From contig JALHEL010000016.1 in assembly GCA_022837205.1 (NCBI GenBank), positions 1-22,222 on the forward strand: DNA of 22,222 bases, given 5' to 3'. Under the pieces are notes generated by a model. That model did no database searches and had not been told where the DNA came from. It was given only the letters and a program-made list of their open reading frames with translations. Positions within the stretch are counted from its first letter, which is position 1; each line of letters starts with the position of its first letter. Positions 7,783 to 14,926 of the stretch are shown one piece after another. Origin of the DNA: Leptolinea sp. (GTDB lineage Bacteria > Chloroflexota > Anaerolineae > Anaerolineales > Anaerolineaceae). A program made the translations under genes and the position numbers.

Positions 7783-8796
7783 ATGAAAAATAAAGCAAAA
7801 TATTTGTTTCAATCGTCTTTTCTTTTTTTCTGCCTTATTTTATTGATTTCCGGCTGCAATCTGAAAGAAAAACGAGATCAAAAGTTGGCAACCGAAATCG
7901 CGGTTATTTCCACCGAAATTCAGAGCACATTGCAAGCGGCACAGACCCAAACCGTCGCAAGTATTCCGACCGATACTCCGCTTCCGACCTTCACTCCGAC
8001 TCCACCCGCTACGGAAACACCGACCCCGACCGTCGAATTTTTGCCGACGGCAACTGCCACTCCGGATGTACGACCTTCCGCGGATGAATGGGCAAATTGG
8101 CCGATTCTTCCCACTTTATCCGAAAATGCGAAAAAGATTTTCTGGCACGGTGTGAACGACCTGAAAACCAACCCCAAAGTTTTTTCCAAAATCGGGGATT
8201 GCCAATCGCGTCCAAACGTTTTTCTGGGGATATATGATATGGGGTATGAAGGGATTTTAGCGGATGAAGATCTTTATCTTCAGGCAGCCATTGATTATTA
8301 TAAAGGATCGTTCTTGATGGAAAGCTATGCCGTTCATGACGGGATGAATGTCGGATCGGTTTTAACCACCACCTGGGCTGACCCCAAAGCTTGTCATAAA
8401 GATGAAAATGCACTGGAATGCGAAATTCGTATTCATAATCCGTCCATTATGTTTGTTAATCTCGGTACGAATTGGGTCAGCGGAGTCAGTACAGACGCCT
8501 ACTACGATTACCTGGCTGAAATTGTGCAGGTTTTGATCGATCATGGGATTCTGCCTGTTTTGTCCAGCAAGGCAGATAACGTGGAGGGAGACAACAGTAT
8601 TAACCGGATTACCGCGCAAGTGGCCAGAGATTTTGATGTGCCCTTTTTCAATTTTTGGCTTGCAGCGCAAAGTTTGGAAAACCATGGACTTTCCAAGGAG
8701 AAACCCATTTATTTATCTGTCAGTGCTTGGGACTATCGGAATTACTACGCCTTGAAATTGCTCTATAACTTCGGAAACGAACTGGGACTCTTTTAA
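7783..8796 (+). CDS. Lipoprotein with SGNH/GDSL-hydrolase-like domain, probably lacking catalytic residues
   Basis: This is an exported 337-aa protein. The signal peptide ends at a lipobox (LISGC, Cys25). A Thr/Pro linker spans about 62-93. The rest resembles the SGNH hydrolase fold common in Anaerolineae: block I near 136-141 reads KIGDCQ where the nucleophile Ser of GDS would be Cys140; block III is FVNLGTNW (225-231), where Asn230 is kept; VLSSKADNVEGDNSIN (about 259-274) and VPFFNFWLAAQSL follow. The usual last block DGxH is replaced by IYLSVSAWDY (309-318), so the catalytic Asp and His are not seen. It may be a binding protein, or the residues may be supplied differently. It has its own promoter and is followed by a terminator at 8822-8850. 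Confidence 0.75.
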   Translation: MKNKAKYLFQSSFLFFCLILLISGCNLKEKRDQKLATEIAVISTEIQSTLQAAQTQTVASIPTDTPLPTFTPTPPATETPTPTVEFLPTATATPDVRPSADEWANWPILPTLSENAKKIFWHGVNDLKTNPKVFSKIGDCQSRPNVFLGIYDMGYEGILADEDLYLQAAIDYYKGSFLMESYAVHDGMNVGSVLTTTWADPKACHKDENALECEIRIHNPSIMFVNLGTNWVSGVSTDAYYDYLAEIVQVLIDHGILPVLSSKADNVEGDNSINRITAQVARDFDVPFFNFWLAAQSLENHGLSKEKPIYLSVSAWDYRNYYALKLLYNFGNELGLF

Positions 8797-8821
8797 TTCA
8801 TCGGGTCAGTTGATTAAGTAA

Positions 8822-8850
8822 AAAACCTCTGAAAGATCAGAGGTTTTATT
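8822..8850 (+). terminator. Rho-independent terminator after the SGNH-like lipoprotein gene
   Basis: AAAACCTCTGA (8822-8832) pairs perfectly with TCAGAGGTTTT (8837-8847) around a 4-nt loop, followed by ATT. It begins 26 nt after the stop codon. Confidence 0.9.
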
Positions 8851-9080
8851 ATGAAAATTTTTGCCTTCTTTTCTTTTTCCAGAAGGCAGGAATGACTCGA
8901 GCTTTTTTCCCCCTACTAGCTACAAAGTGCTGTTTTCCAATAATTCACAGCCTTTATTATAGTTTTTTGAACAGGCTTGTCAAGAGGTTATAATATTAAA
9001 GTTATATTAATCTTTTGAATATAAAAGGATGCATTTTAAACGAATCGTTATTCGAAATGATACTTATTTTCACCGGCTTA
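8851..9080. other. Intergenic stretch upstream of tRNA-Lys: one hairpin, AT-rich tract, no gene
   Basis: I see no credible coding region here; a reading frame at 9015-9245 runs through the tRNA gene and is spurious. The stretch contains an 8-bp inverted repeat, TGCCTTCT (8862-8869) with AGAAGGCA (8881-8888), with no T run behind it, and an AT-rich block from about 8985. A possible upstream promoter is listed separately. Confidence 0.6.
8967..8994 (+). promoter_or_regulatory. Possible second promoter upstream of tRNA-Lys
   Basis: TTGAAC (8967-8972) and TATAAT (8989-8994) are spaced 16 nt apart. No gene starts directly after it, so its transcript would lead into tRNA-Lys and add about 125 nt to the precursor. 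It could be a chance match in AT-rich DNA. Confidence 0.4.
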
Positions 9081-9109
9081 TTGACACAAGATAATCGGCA
9101 TGATAAAAT
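9081..9109 (+). promoter_or_regulatory. Promoter of tRNA-Lys
   Basis: TTGACA (9081-9086) and TAAAAT (9104-9109) are separated by 17 nt. The -10 box is preceded by TGA (9101-9103), giving an extended -10. The expected start is about 9116, some 11 nt before the mature tRNA 5' end. Confidence 0.88.
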
Positions 9110-9126
9110 GTACGAGTTACAGTCAA

Positions 9127-9198
9127 GGGCGTATAGCTCAATGGTAGAGCAGTGGCCTTTTAAGCCATTTGTTCTGGGTTCGAGCCCCAGTACGCTCA
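9127..9198 (+). tRNA. tRNA-Lys (anticodon UUU)
   Basis: A 72-nt cloverleaf can be folded completely. The acceptor GGGCGTA pairs with TACGCTC (one G-U), with discriminator A. The D stem is GCTC/GAGC. The anticodon stem is GTGGC/GCCAT with loop CTTTTAA, so the anticodon is TTT. The T stem is CTGGG/CCCAG with loop TTCGAGC. CCA is not encoded (the sequence continues CT), so it must be added enzymatically. UUU reads both AAA and AAG. The gene has its own promoter and terminator and lies 84 nt upstream of greA, with lysS next. Confidence 0.97.
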
Positions 9199-9213
9199 CT
9201 CGGCCGGAAATTG

Positions 9214-9240
9214 CTCTCCTCACTCGAGGAGGGTATTTTT
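9214..9240 (+). terminator. Terminator after tRNA-Lys
   Basis: CTCCTC (9216-9221) pairs with GAGGAG (9226-9231) around ACTC, extended by C-G and U-G pairs at 9214-9215/9232-9233, and followed by TATTTTT. Some read-through into greA is possible, since no strong promoter is evident between it and greA. Confidence 0.82.
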
Positions 9241-9282
9241 GTTAAATTTTAAATTTTTATATTCTTTTAGATCGAGGTCATT

Positions 9283-9753
9283 ATGACAAACACAATGCTA
9301 ACTCGCGAAGGCTATGATAAACTGGTCGCGGAATTGGATTATCTGCGAAACGTAAAAAGAGCTGAAGTCTCAGAAAGACTCCGAAACGCTATCGATGGCG
9401 GCGGAGATGATCTTCTTGAAAATGCGGAGTATGAAGCCGCAAAGAATGAACAATCATTCATTGAAGGCAGAATCAGTGATTTGGAATATTTGATCGCGGT
9501 GGCCAAGATAGTCGACAGCCCGGAAAAAATCGGCGTTGCGGATATCGGTTCGAAGATCAAAATTCAAGAAGAGGGTAGCGACGAAATTGAAACTTATACG
9601 ATTGTCGGAGCACCGGAAGCGGACCCCAAAGAAAATAAAATCTCGAACGAATCCCCGATCGGAAAAGCAGTGTTGGGACATCATAAAGGGGATATCGTCC
9701 AGGTCTCCGCTCCCGTCGGTTCTTATAACGTAAAGATTATCGATATCGAATAA
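9283..9753 (+). CDS. greA: Transcription elongation factor GreA
   Basis: GreA enters the secondary channel of RNA polymerase and stimulates cleavage of backtracked transcripts. The 156-aa length is normal. Residues 1-75 form the coiled-coil finger, with the acidic tip in GGGDDLLENAEYEAAKNEQ, which carries the residues that coordinate the catalytic metal in this family. Residues 80-156 form the FKBP-like C-terminal domain (TYTIVGAPEADPKENKISNESPIGKAVLGHHKGD). GAGGT (9274-9278) sits 4 nt before the ATG at 9283 and favours it over the second ATG at 9295. It lies between the tRNA-Lys terminator and lysS, 35 nt ahead of the latter; a greA-lysS pair is seen in many bacteria. Confidence 0.97.
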   Translation: MTNTMLTREGYDKLVAELDYLRNVKRAEVSERLRNAIDGGGDDLLENAEYEAAKNEQSFIEGRISDLEYLIAVAKIVDSPEKIGVADIGSKIKIQEEGSDEIETYTIVGAPEADPKENKISNESPIGKAVLGHHKGDIVQVSAPVGSYNVKIIDIE

Positions 9754-9788
9754 ACTACGGCAAATCTCATTCTGAAATAAAGGGAATC

Positions 9789-11315
9789 ATGGATTTTAAT
9801 GAATTAGAAAAAGTCAGAGTACAAAAAATTCAAAAACTGAAAGAATTAGGCATCCCAGCCTATCCGACTCGTTCTTATATTAGTTCAACAATTAAAGAAT
9901 CATGTGAAGCGTTTGAAAAAGCGGAATCGACAGGATCCGATCAACCGATCGAAGTGACGATCGCCGGTCGAATGCGTTCCTTACGGATTATGGGGAAATT
10001 GGCGTTTACTCATATCGAAGACGGAACGGGAAGGATTCAGCTCTTTTTGAGAGTTAATGAACTGGGTGATCAGCTTCAGTTTTTTAAAGATTATTTCGAT
10101 ATCGGTGATTTCGTCGAAGCCCACGGGACCGTTATCAGGACGCGATCGGGTGAAATATCGCTTCAGACAACTTCCATTCGGATGCTCGCCAAAGCTATTT
10201 CGCCGCTTCCCGCAGCAAAAGAAGAGGTAGTCGATGGAGTAACCGTCAAGCATACCGGGTTGAGCGATCCGGAAATTCGATATCGCCAACGATATGCCGA
10301 TTTGGTGGTGAACCCCGAAGTCCGAAATATCTTCCGAACGCGTTCAAAGATCGTTTCGGCGCTGCGAGAATTCTTAGACAGTCACGATTTTTTGGAAGTT
10401 GAAACCCCTGTATTGCAACCGATCTATGGAGGAGCTGCCGCCAGACCTTTCATTACTCATCATAATCAGCTTCATCAGGATCTTTATTTGCGTATATCGT
10501 TTGAGTTATATCTGAAAAGGTTGTTGGTCGGCGGACTGGATCGCGTCTACGAGATCGGCCGTGATTTTCGCAACGAGGGCGTCTCTTATAAACACAATCC
10601 GGAATTTACACAGCTCGAATTTTATTGCGCTTATTTTGATTATCTGAAAGTTATGGATTTCACGGAACAGATGATCCGTTATGCCGCAGAAAAAGCACTG
10701 GGAACGACCAAATTGAAATACGGCGATGTTGAATTTGATTTGGCAAAGCCCTGGAATCGGGTAAATATGCGGGAAGGGATTCTGGAAAAGACCGGAATCG
10801 ATTTCGAAAAATATCCGACAACCGAATCTTTGGCAGCTGCAATGAATGAAAAGGGGATTCAGACCAAGCCGGGGTTGCAACGCGGAAAATTGATCAATCA
10901 ATTGGTAAGCGATTTTTTGGAACCGACTTTCCTGCAACCTACTTTTCTATACGATTATCCGTGGGAAGTATCCCCTTTGGCAAAAAGAAAACCGGAAAAT
11001 CCACTCATCACCGAGAGATTTGAAGGATTTATTGCCGGAATGGAACTTTGTAACGCTTTTACGGAACTGAATGATCCGATCGATCAGGAAGCTCGTTTTC
11101 TGGAAATGGGAAGAACTTATGCGGAAGATGACGAGGAACGAAATCCGATTGATGAGGATTATTTACGTGCGATGCGATACGGCATGCCTCCCTGCGGCGG
11201 TTTCGGAATGGGAATTGATCGTTTGACGATGCTGCTGACCAACCAAAGCACAATTCGCGAAGTTATTTTATTTCCCCATCTGCGTGAACGAGATAAGGAT
11301 CAGGAAGACAACTGA
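9789..11315 (+). CDS. lysS: Lysyl-tRNA synthetase, class II
   Basis: This enzyme attaches lysine to tRNA-Lys. The 508-aa chain has an N-terminal OB-fold anticodon-binding domain (about 55-150; VTIAGRMRSLRIMGKLAFTHI) and a class II catalytic core. The flipping-loop and substrate region reads GGAAARPFITHHNQL. Motif 2 is FRNEGVSYKHNPEFTQLEF near residue 259 and motif 3 is GFGMGIDRLTML near 470. Tyr-Lys replaces the usual Thr-Arg after FRNEGVS, a small departure. AGGGA (9781-9785) lies just before the start. It follows greA by 35 nt and its stop overlaps the HAD gene start by one base (TGATG), so the three probably form one operon. Its cognate tRNA gene lies immediately upstream of greA. Confidence 0.98.
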   Translation: MDFNELEKVRVQKIQKLKELGIPAYPTRSYISSTIKESCEAFEKAESTGSDQPIEVTIAGRMRSLRIMGKLAFTHIEDGTGRIQLFLRVNELGDQLQFFKDYFDIGDFVEAHGTVIRTRSGEISLQTTSIRMLAKAISPLPAAKEEVVDGVTVKHTGLSDPEIRYRQRYADLVVNPEVRNIFRTRSKIVSALREFLDSHDFLEVETPVLQPIYGGAAARPFITHHNQLHQDLYLRISFELYLKRLLVGGLDRVYEIGRDFRNEGVSYKHNPEFTQLEFYCAYFDYLKVMDFTEQMIRYAAEKALGTTKLKYGDVEFDLAKPWNRVNMREGILEKTGIDFEKYPTTESLAAAMNEKGIQTKPGLQRGKLINQLVSDFLEPTFLQPTFLYDYPWEVSPLAKRKPENPLITERFEGFIAGMELCNAFTELNDPIDQEARFLEMGRTYAEDDEERNPIDEDYLRAMRYGMPPCGGFGMGIDRLTMLLTNQSTIREVILFPHLRERDKDQEDN

Positions 11316-11992
11316 TGAATTTTGCCGTTCTCTGGGATTTAGACGGAACAATTTCGGATTCGTTCCAATGTTTTTATATGGCATTGGAACGAATTTTGAG
11401 TGAACAGAAACCGACGATCAAAATAACACCCGAAGAATATAAATCTCAGTATTTCGGCGCAACTTTTCCCAGCATTTTGGATAGAATGTATCAAGGAAGA
11501 CTCTCCGATACACAAATTTGGGAATTAAACGAACGCTATTTCAAATATTCCGTTGAATTCGCCAGACAGGGAACCGTCTTTCCGATCCCGGGTGTCGAAT
11601 CTTTCTTGAAAAAGTTACACGCCGCTGACATCAGGATGGCCATCGCCTCATCCAGCACGGTCGAGATGATTTTTACCGAATTGGATGTTCTGGGATTCAT
11701 TTCCTATTTCGACAATATTATTTCGGGGAATTTGTTGCCATCCAAGCCGGCTCCGGATGTTTTCCAAGTCGCAGCCGCATCCATCCGAGCGCAACCTTCT
11801 CAATGCGTTGTGATCGAAGATTCTGTCGCTGGTATTACAGCCGCAAAGAATGCGGGCATGCGCACCATTGCCGTTACAACCACCAACCCGGCCGATAAGT
11901 TCGGGCAGGCTGATCGGGTGACGGAAGATTTTCGAAAGTTCGATCTCGACGCGTTAAAATCCCTTTTTGTCACTGATTTTTCAAATTTATGA
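11315..11992 (+). CDS. HAD-superfamily hydrolase, beta-phosphoglucomutase/phosphatase-like
   Basis: This 225-aa protein is a small cytoplasmic HAD enzyme that probably dephosphorylates or isomerises a phosphorylated metabolite; the substrate cannot be read from sequence. Motif I is WDLDGTISDS, with nucleophile Asp8 and acid/base Asp10. An all-helical cap (about 15-85) follows, as in the beta-phosphoglucomutase branch. Motif II is the Ser in IASSSTVEM, motif III the Lys in SKPAPDVF, and motif IV is VVIEDSVAGI. The start codon overlaps the lysS stop (TGATG), implying translational coupling. Such enzymes often clean up damaged metabolites, but a link to lysine charging is not implied. A direct repeat, AATTTATGACA, overlaps its stop codon and recurs 20 bp later. 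Confidence 0.9.
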   Translation: MNFAVLWDLDGTISDSFQCFYMALERILSEQKPTIKITPEEYKSQYFGATFPSILDRMYQGRLSDTQIWELNERYFKYSVEFARQGTVFPIPGVESFLKKLHAADIRMAIASSSTVEMIFTELDVLGFISYFDNIISGNLLPSKPAPDVFQVAAASIRAQPSQCVVIEDSVAGITAAKNAGMRTIAVTTTNPADKFGQADRVTEDFRKFDLDALKSLFVTDFSNL

Positions 11993-12242
11993 CAGTAATA
12001 CCGAATTTATGACATTCGTAATATTCAGATTCCTTTTTGGAAACGAATTTTCTTTTTTTAATCAGGATCCTAAATAATTCGATCTAATGGAAGCTTTTTT
12101 TGGCTCATTTCCTCGTAAAAATGACCGAATCGGATTTTCCGGAATAATTTCAACCAAGCCGTCAATATCATCATTCTTTGAAATTTCTCTAAAAAAGTCA
12201 ATTTTTACGCAAAAAATACGTCATCAGTAAGCCATTTTGGCT
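11993..12242. other. AT-rich intergenic stretch after the HAD gene
   Basis: No gene is seen. The direct repeat AATTTATGACA occurs at 11984-11994 and 12004-12014. I see no clear terminator for the greA-lysS-HAD operon. At its right edge AAGCCA (12229-12234) and TGGCTT (12238-12243) form a 6-bp palindrome touching the TTGACA at 12243-12248. Confidence 0.55.
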
Positions 12243-12280
12243 TGACAAATATACCCATTTTTTTAAACTATTGATATACT
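12229..12280 (+). promoter_or_regulatory. Promoter region of the zinc-ribbon gene with possible operator palindrome
   Basis: TGATATACT (12272-12280) is an extended -10 (TGn plus TATACT), predicting a start near 12287. A consensus-like TTGACA (12243-12248) is present but 26 nt upstream of this box, too far to work with it; TAAACT (12264-12269) is an alternative -10 at a short 15-nt spacing. The palindrome AAGCCA-TTT-TGGCTT (12229-12243) shares a base with TTGACA and could be a repressor site. Which boxes are used cannot be decided by eye. Confidence 0.5.
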
Positions 12281-12293
12281 TTTGAATTAGTCA

Positions 12294-12326
12294 AGCGGAA
12301 TAGGTAGAAGCGCATTTTATTCCGTT
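12294..12326 (+). promoter_or_regulatory. Predicted stem-loop in the 5' leader of the zinc-ribbon gene
   Basis: AGCGGAATA (12294-12302) can pair with TATTCCGTT (12318-12326), a 9-bp helix with one G-U pair and a 15-nt loop. It lies between the predicted transcription start (about 12287) and the ribosome site at 12351-12356. It is not followed by a T run, so it is not a terminator. It could protect the mRNA 5' end or bind a regulator. Confidence 0.45.
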
Positions 12327-12360
12327 CTAATTCTGAAAGAAATTTATTATGGAGGTAATA

Positions 12361-12540
12361 ATGGAAATCGAAGGATATTGTGTAAAATGCAAGGCTAAGC
12401 GTACTATTCAGAAACCTACCGCCGGTTTCAATAAACGAGGCAGCGCAGTTGTATACGGTACCTGCCCGGTTTGCGGTACAAAGATTTATCGAATCGGTCG
12501 TACCGAATTACATAAAGGAATGGAAGCTCCCAAAAAATAG
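12361..12540 (+). CDS. Small zinc-ribbon protein (DUF5679-like)
   Basis: This 59-aa protein has two CxxC knuckles: Cys7/Cys10 (YCVKC) and Cys35/Cys38 (CPVC), followed by GTKIYRIGR. The pattern fits the DUF5679 family of small zinc ribbons, whose function is not established. The basic tail and size suggest nucleic-acid or protein binding, but that is inference. An ATG at 12349 is in frame, but it overlaps the strong ribosome site GGAGGT (12351-12356), so 12361 is the better start. It has its own promoter region and a structured leader, and is followed by a hairpin at 12565-12587. birA lies 79 nt downstream and may be co-transcribed. Confidence 0.85.
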   Translation: MEIEGYCVKCKAKRTIQKPTAGFNKRGSAVVYGTCPVCGTKIYRIGRTELHKGMEAPKK

Positions 12541-12564
12541 AGCTTTCTAAAAAAGAAAATGAAG

Positions 12565-12587
12565 CTGCCATGCGTTTCGTATGGCAG
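12565..12587 (+). terminator. Hairpin between the zinc-ribbon gene and birA, possible weak terminator
   Basis: CTGCCATGCG (12565-12574) pairs with CGTATGGCAG (12578-12587) around TTT, with one G-U pair. The following bases (TCATTATTT) are only partly T-rich, so it may attenuate rather than stop transcription into birA. Confidence 0.5.
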
Positions 12588-12619
12588 TCATTATTTAAAA
12601 GGGAAATTTCAACCGAAAT

Positions 12620-13405
12620 ATGGATACTTTGGAACTCGAATCCTTTCTCTCCGATTTGCCGATGGGAGGAATTAAATATTTTGAAACCGTAGACTCCACC
12701 AATCGCTATGCATTGGATTGGGCAGAAAAAGGTGCGGAAGATTTCAGTTTGGTAGTCGCAAATGAACAAACTGCCGGCCGAGGCCGGATGGCAAGAAAAT
12801 GGCTGACAACGCCTGGCAACAGTCTTGCGATGAGCCTGATTTTGCGGCCGAGTCATAAAGAACAAAACCAGATTCATCTGTTTTCACCATTAGCCGGATT
12901 GGCAGTTGCGGAATCATTGAAAAATACCTATGGACTGAATCCGTTGATTAAATGGCCGAATGACATTCTGCTGGATCATAAAAAGGTTTGCGGTATTCTC
13001 TGCGAAGCTGCATGGGATAAAGACGAGTTAAGAGGCATGGTCATCGGGATCGGGTTAAACCTGAAAAACGAATCGATCCCCACAGATGACAGTCTTCGTT
13101 ACCCTGCGAGTTCCTTGGAATCGGCAGGTTGCGATTGCTTGGAAGTTTTACCGCATATCCGTAATATTTTGCTTGAATTCCGCCGTTTACGTCCGATTCT
13201 GGCAACCTCTGAATTCATCACAAAATGGGAAAGCTACCTGGCATTCAAAGGAGAACAAGTTATCCTAACAGCCCCCGAAAAAGACCCCGAAATCTTCACA
13301 TTAATCGGATTGGATGCAGAGGGCAATTTGCATGTAATTGATTCCGCCGGAGATGAAAAATTCTTCCAAGCCGGTGAAATTTCCCTCAGACCTTTCAAAT
13401 CATAA
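12620..13405 (+). CDS. birA: Biotin--[acetyl-CoA-carboxylase] ligase, monofunctional
   Basis: This enzyme activates biotin as biotinyl-AMP and transfers it to the carrier lysine of biotin enzymes such as acetyl-CoA carboxylase. The 261-aa protein begins almost directly with the catalytic domain (YFETVDSTNRYALDWA), so the N-terminal helix-turn-helix of repressor-type BirA is absent and it should not regulate biotin genes by DNA binding. The biotin and ATP motif GRGR is in EQTAGRGRMARKW (about residues 50-62). KWPNDILLDHKKVCGIL and the GIGLNL strand follow. The last 50 residues form the SH3-like C-terminal domain. No good ribosome site is close to the ATG; AAAGGG lies about 17 nt away. The gene ends at the shared terminator 13419-13459. 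Confidence 0.95.
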   Translation: MDTLELESFLSDLPMGGIKYFETVDSTNRYALDWAEKGAEDFSLVVANEQTAGRGRMARKWLTTPGNSLAMSLILRPSHKEQNQIHLFSPLAGLAVAESLKNTYGLNPLIKWPNDILLDHKKVCGILCEAAWDKDELRGMVIGIGLNLKNESIPTDDSLRYPASSLESAGCDCLEVLPHIRNILLEFRRLRPILATSEFITKWESYLAFKGEQVILTAPEKDPEIFTLIGLDAEGNLHVIDSAGDEKFFQAGEISLRPFKS

Positions 13406-13418
13406 AAAATCCCTGACG

Positions 13419-13460
13419 AAACAAAAAAGGAAAAGAACCGATCTTTTCCTTTTTTGTTTT
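13419..13460. terminator. Perfect 18-bp bidirectional terminator between birA and gatB
   Basis: Bases 13419-13436 (AAACAAAAAAGGAAAAGA) are exactly complementary to 13442-13459 around the 5-nt loop ACCGA. Either strand ends in a T-rich arm, so it serves both convergent operons. Confidence 0.95.
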
Positions 13461-13475
13461 GAATTTATGAAGGAG

Positions 13476-14912
13476 TTATTGTTTCAATAATTCTTCGAGG
13501 ATCGACTTCGTCAAGACAGGGTCCGCTTTCCCGCGCATCTCCCGCATGACCTGACCGACGAACCAGCCGATCAATGTTTCTTTCCCGCCTTTATACAAAC
13601 CCACTTCCTTTGGATTATCCGTTATGATACGCTCGCAAACTTTGCGGATTTCGCTGTCGTCACTCACAAGACCGAGCCCCGATTCTTCGACAATCTCTGC
13701 GGGAGATTTGCCGGTTTCCTCAACTTTATCCACCAACGTCTTGCCGGTCGATGTATTGATTCTTTTGGAATCAACCAACGAAATGATATCCGCCAGATCC
13801 TGCGGAGTGATTCTCAACTCGGAAACCGAGATACCTTTTTCATTGACAACTCGCAGAACTTCATTCATCATCCAATTCGAAACACGCTTATTGTCTTTCC
13901 CGTAAATCTTGCAAGCCGCTTCGAAGAATTCGGAGGTATCCCGTTCTCCGGTCAGAATAGAGGCATCATACTCGGGTAAACCCAATTCAGTAATAAACCG
14001 TTCACGCCGTTGGATCGGAAGCTCCGGCATTTTTGCTTTCACTTCTTCCAGGAATTCTTCGGTAATGACAACAGGCATCAGGTTCGGCTCACGAAAATAA
14101 CGATAATCCGCCGCTGTTTCTTTGGAACGCATCTTCCGCAGTTCCTGAGCATCGTTATCCCACTCGATTGTCCATTGCTCAACCTTGTTTCCCGCATTCA
14201 ATTCACGGGTCTGCCGTTCAACCTCGGAATTAATCGCTGCCCGAACGGCTTCGATCGAATTGATATTTTTTATCTCGCATTTTCTACCAAGTTCTTTGGC
14301 GCCTTTCGGTCGAATCGAGACATTGGCATCACAGCGTAAATGGGCTTTTTCCATATTCGCTTCGGAAACACCGATCCAACGCAATAACTGTCTCAGACGC
14401 ATCAGATAAGTGGCTGCCTCGTCGGCAGAATGTAAGTCCGGTTTCGTGACCATCTCAACCAGGGGTACGCCGCACCGATTCATATCGATCAGACGGATAT
14501 CGCCTTCATTTTTCGTTTTTCCGGCATCTTCTTCCATGTGTAAATTATCGATATGAACGCGAATTTTCCTTCCGTCATCCATAAAAAAGTCTAAATATCC
14601 GCCTTTACCGATCGGCATATCATTTTGGGTAACTTGGTATCCGGCCGGAAGATCCGCATAAAGGTAATTCTTTCGATCAAAGAAAGATTTCCTGTTGATA
14701 TCCGCATTCATTGCCAGACACAGCATCAGAGCTTTTTCGACCATTGCCTTATTGGTCCGGGGAAGTGTGCCGGGCTGCCCGGTGCAAACGGGACAAATAT
14801 TAGTATTGGGTTCCTCTCCCCATGAATCGGCTTTGCAGCTGCAAAAAGCTTTGGTTACGGTATTTAATTGGATATGGGTTTCAAGCCCAATAGTTACTTC
14901 ATATTCGGTCAT
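13476..14912 (-). CDS. gatB: Asp-tRNA(Asn)/Glu-tRNA(Gln) amidotransferase subunit B
   Basis: GatB binds the misacylated tRNA and, with GatA and GatC, converts Glu-tRNA(Gln) to Gln-tRNA(Gln) and/or Asp-tRNA(Asn) to Asn-tRNA(Asn). With the start used here it is 478 aa, normal for the family. The kinase-like catalytic cradle opens with VTIGLETHIQLNT and includes the zinc-site cysteines (FCSCK, CPVCTGQPGTLP), then DRKNYLYADLPAGYQVTQ. The C-terminal 150 residues form the helical and YqeY-like tail that grips tRNA. The frame extends upstream to 14960 inside gatA, but AAGGGGGAAGAG (14917-14928 region, minus strand) directly precedes ATG 14912, and MTEYEVTIGLETH is the family N-terminus. It follows gatA by 14 nt and is last in the operon. 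Confidence 0.97.
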   Translation of the reverse strand: MTEYEVTIGLETHIQLNTVTKAFCSCKADSWGEEPNTNICPVCTGQPGTLPRTNKAMVEKALMLCLAMNADINRKSFFDRKNYLYADLPAGYQVTQNDMPIGKGGYLDFFMDDGRKIRVHIDNLHMEEDAGKTKNEGDIRLIDMNRCGVPLVEMVTKPDLHSADEAATYLMRLRQLLRWIGVSEANMEKAHLRCDANVSIRPKGAKELGRKCEIKNINSIEAVRAAINSEVERQTRELNAGNKVEQWTIEWDNDAQELRKMRSKETAADYRYFREPNLMPVVITEEFLEEVKAKMPELPIQRRERFITELGLPEYDASILTGERDTSEFFEAACKIYGKDNKRVSNWMMNEVLRVVNEKGISVSELRITPQDLADIISLVDSKRINTSTGKTLVDKVEETGKSPAEIVEESGLGLVSDDSEIRKVCERIITDNPKEVGLYKGGKETLIGWFVGQVMREMRGKADPVLTKSILEELLKQ

Positions 14913-14926
14913 GATTCTCTTCCCCC

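Noticed and set aside
9015..9245. A 76-codon frame across tRNA-Lys
   Set aside because: It reads through the complete tRNA cloverleaf and the tRNA terminator, which explain the sequence fully.
12349..12360. Upstream ATG for the zinc-ribbon protein
   Set aside because: It overlaps the GGAGGT ribosome site that serves ATG 12361; the family N-terminus begins with the later Met.
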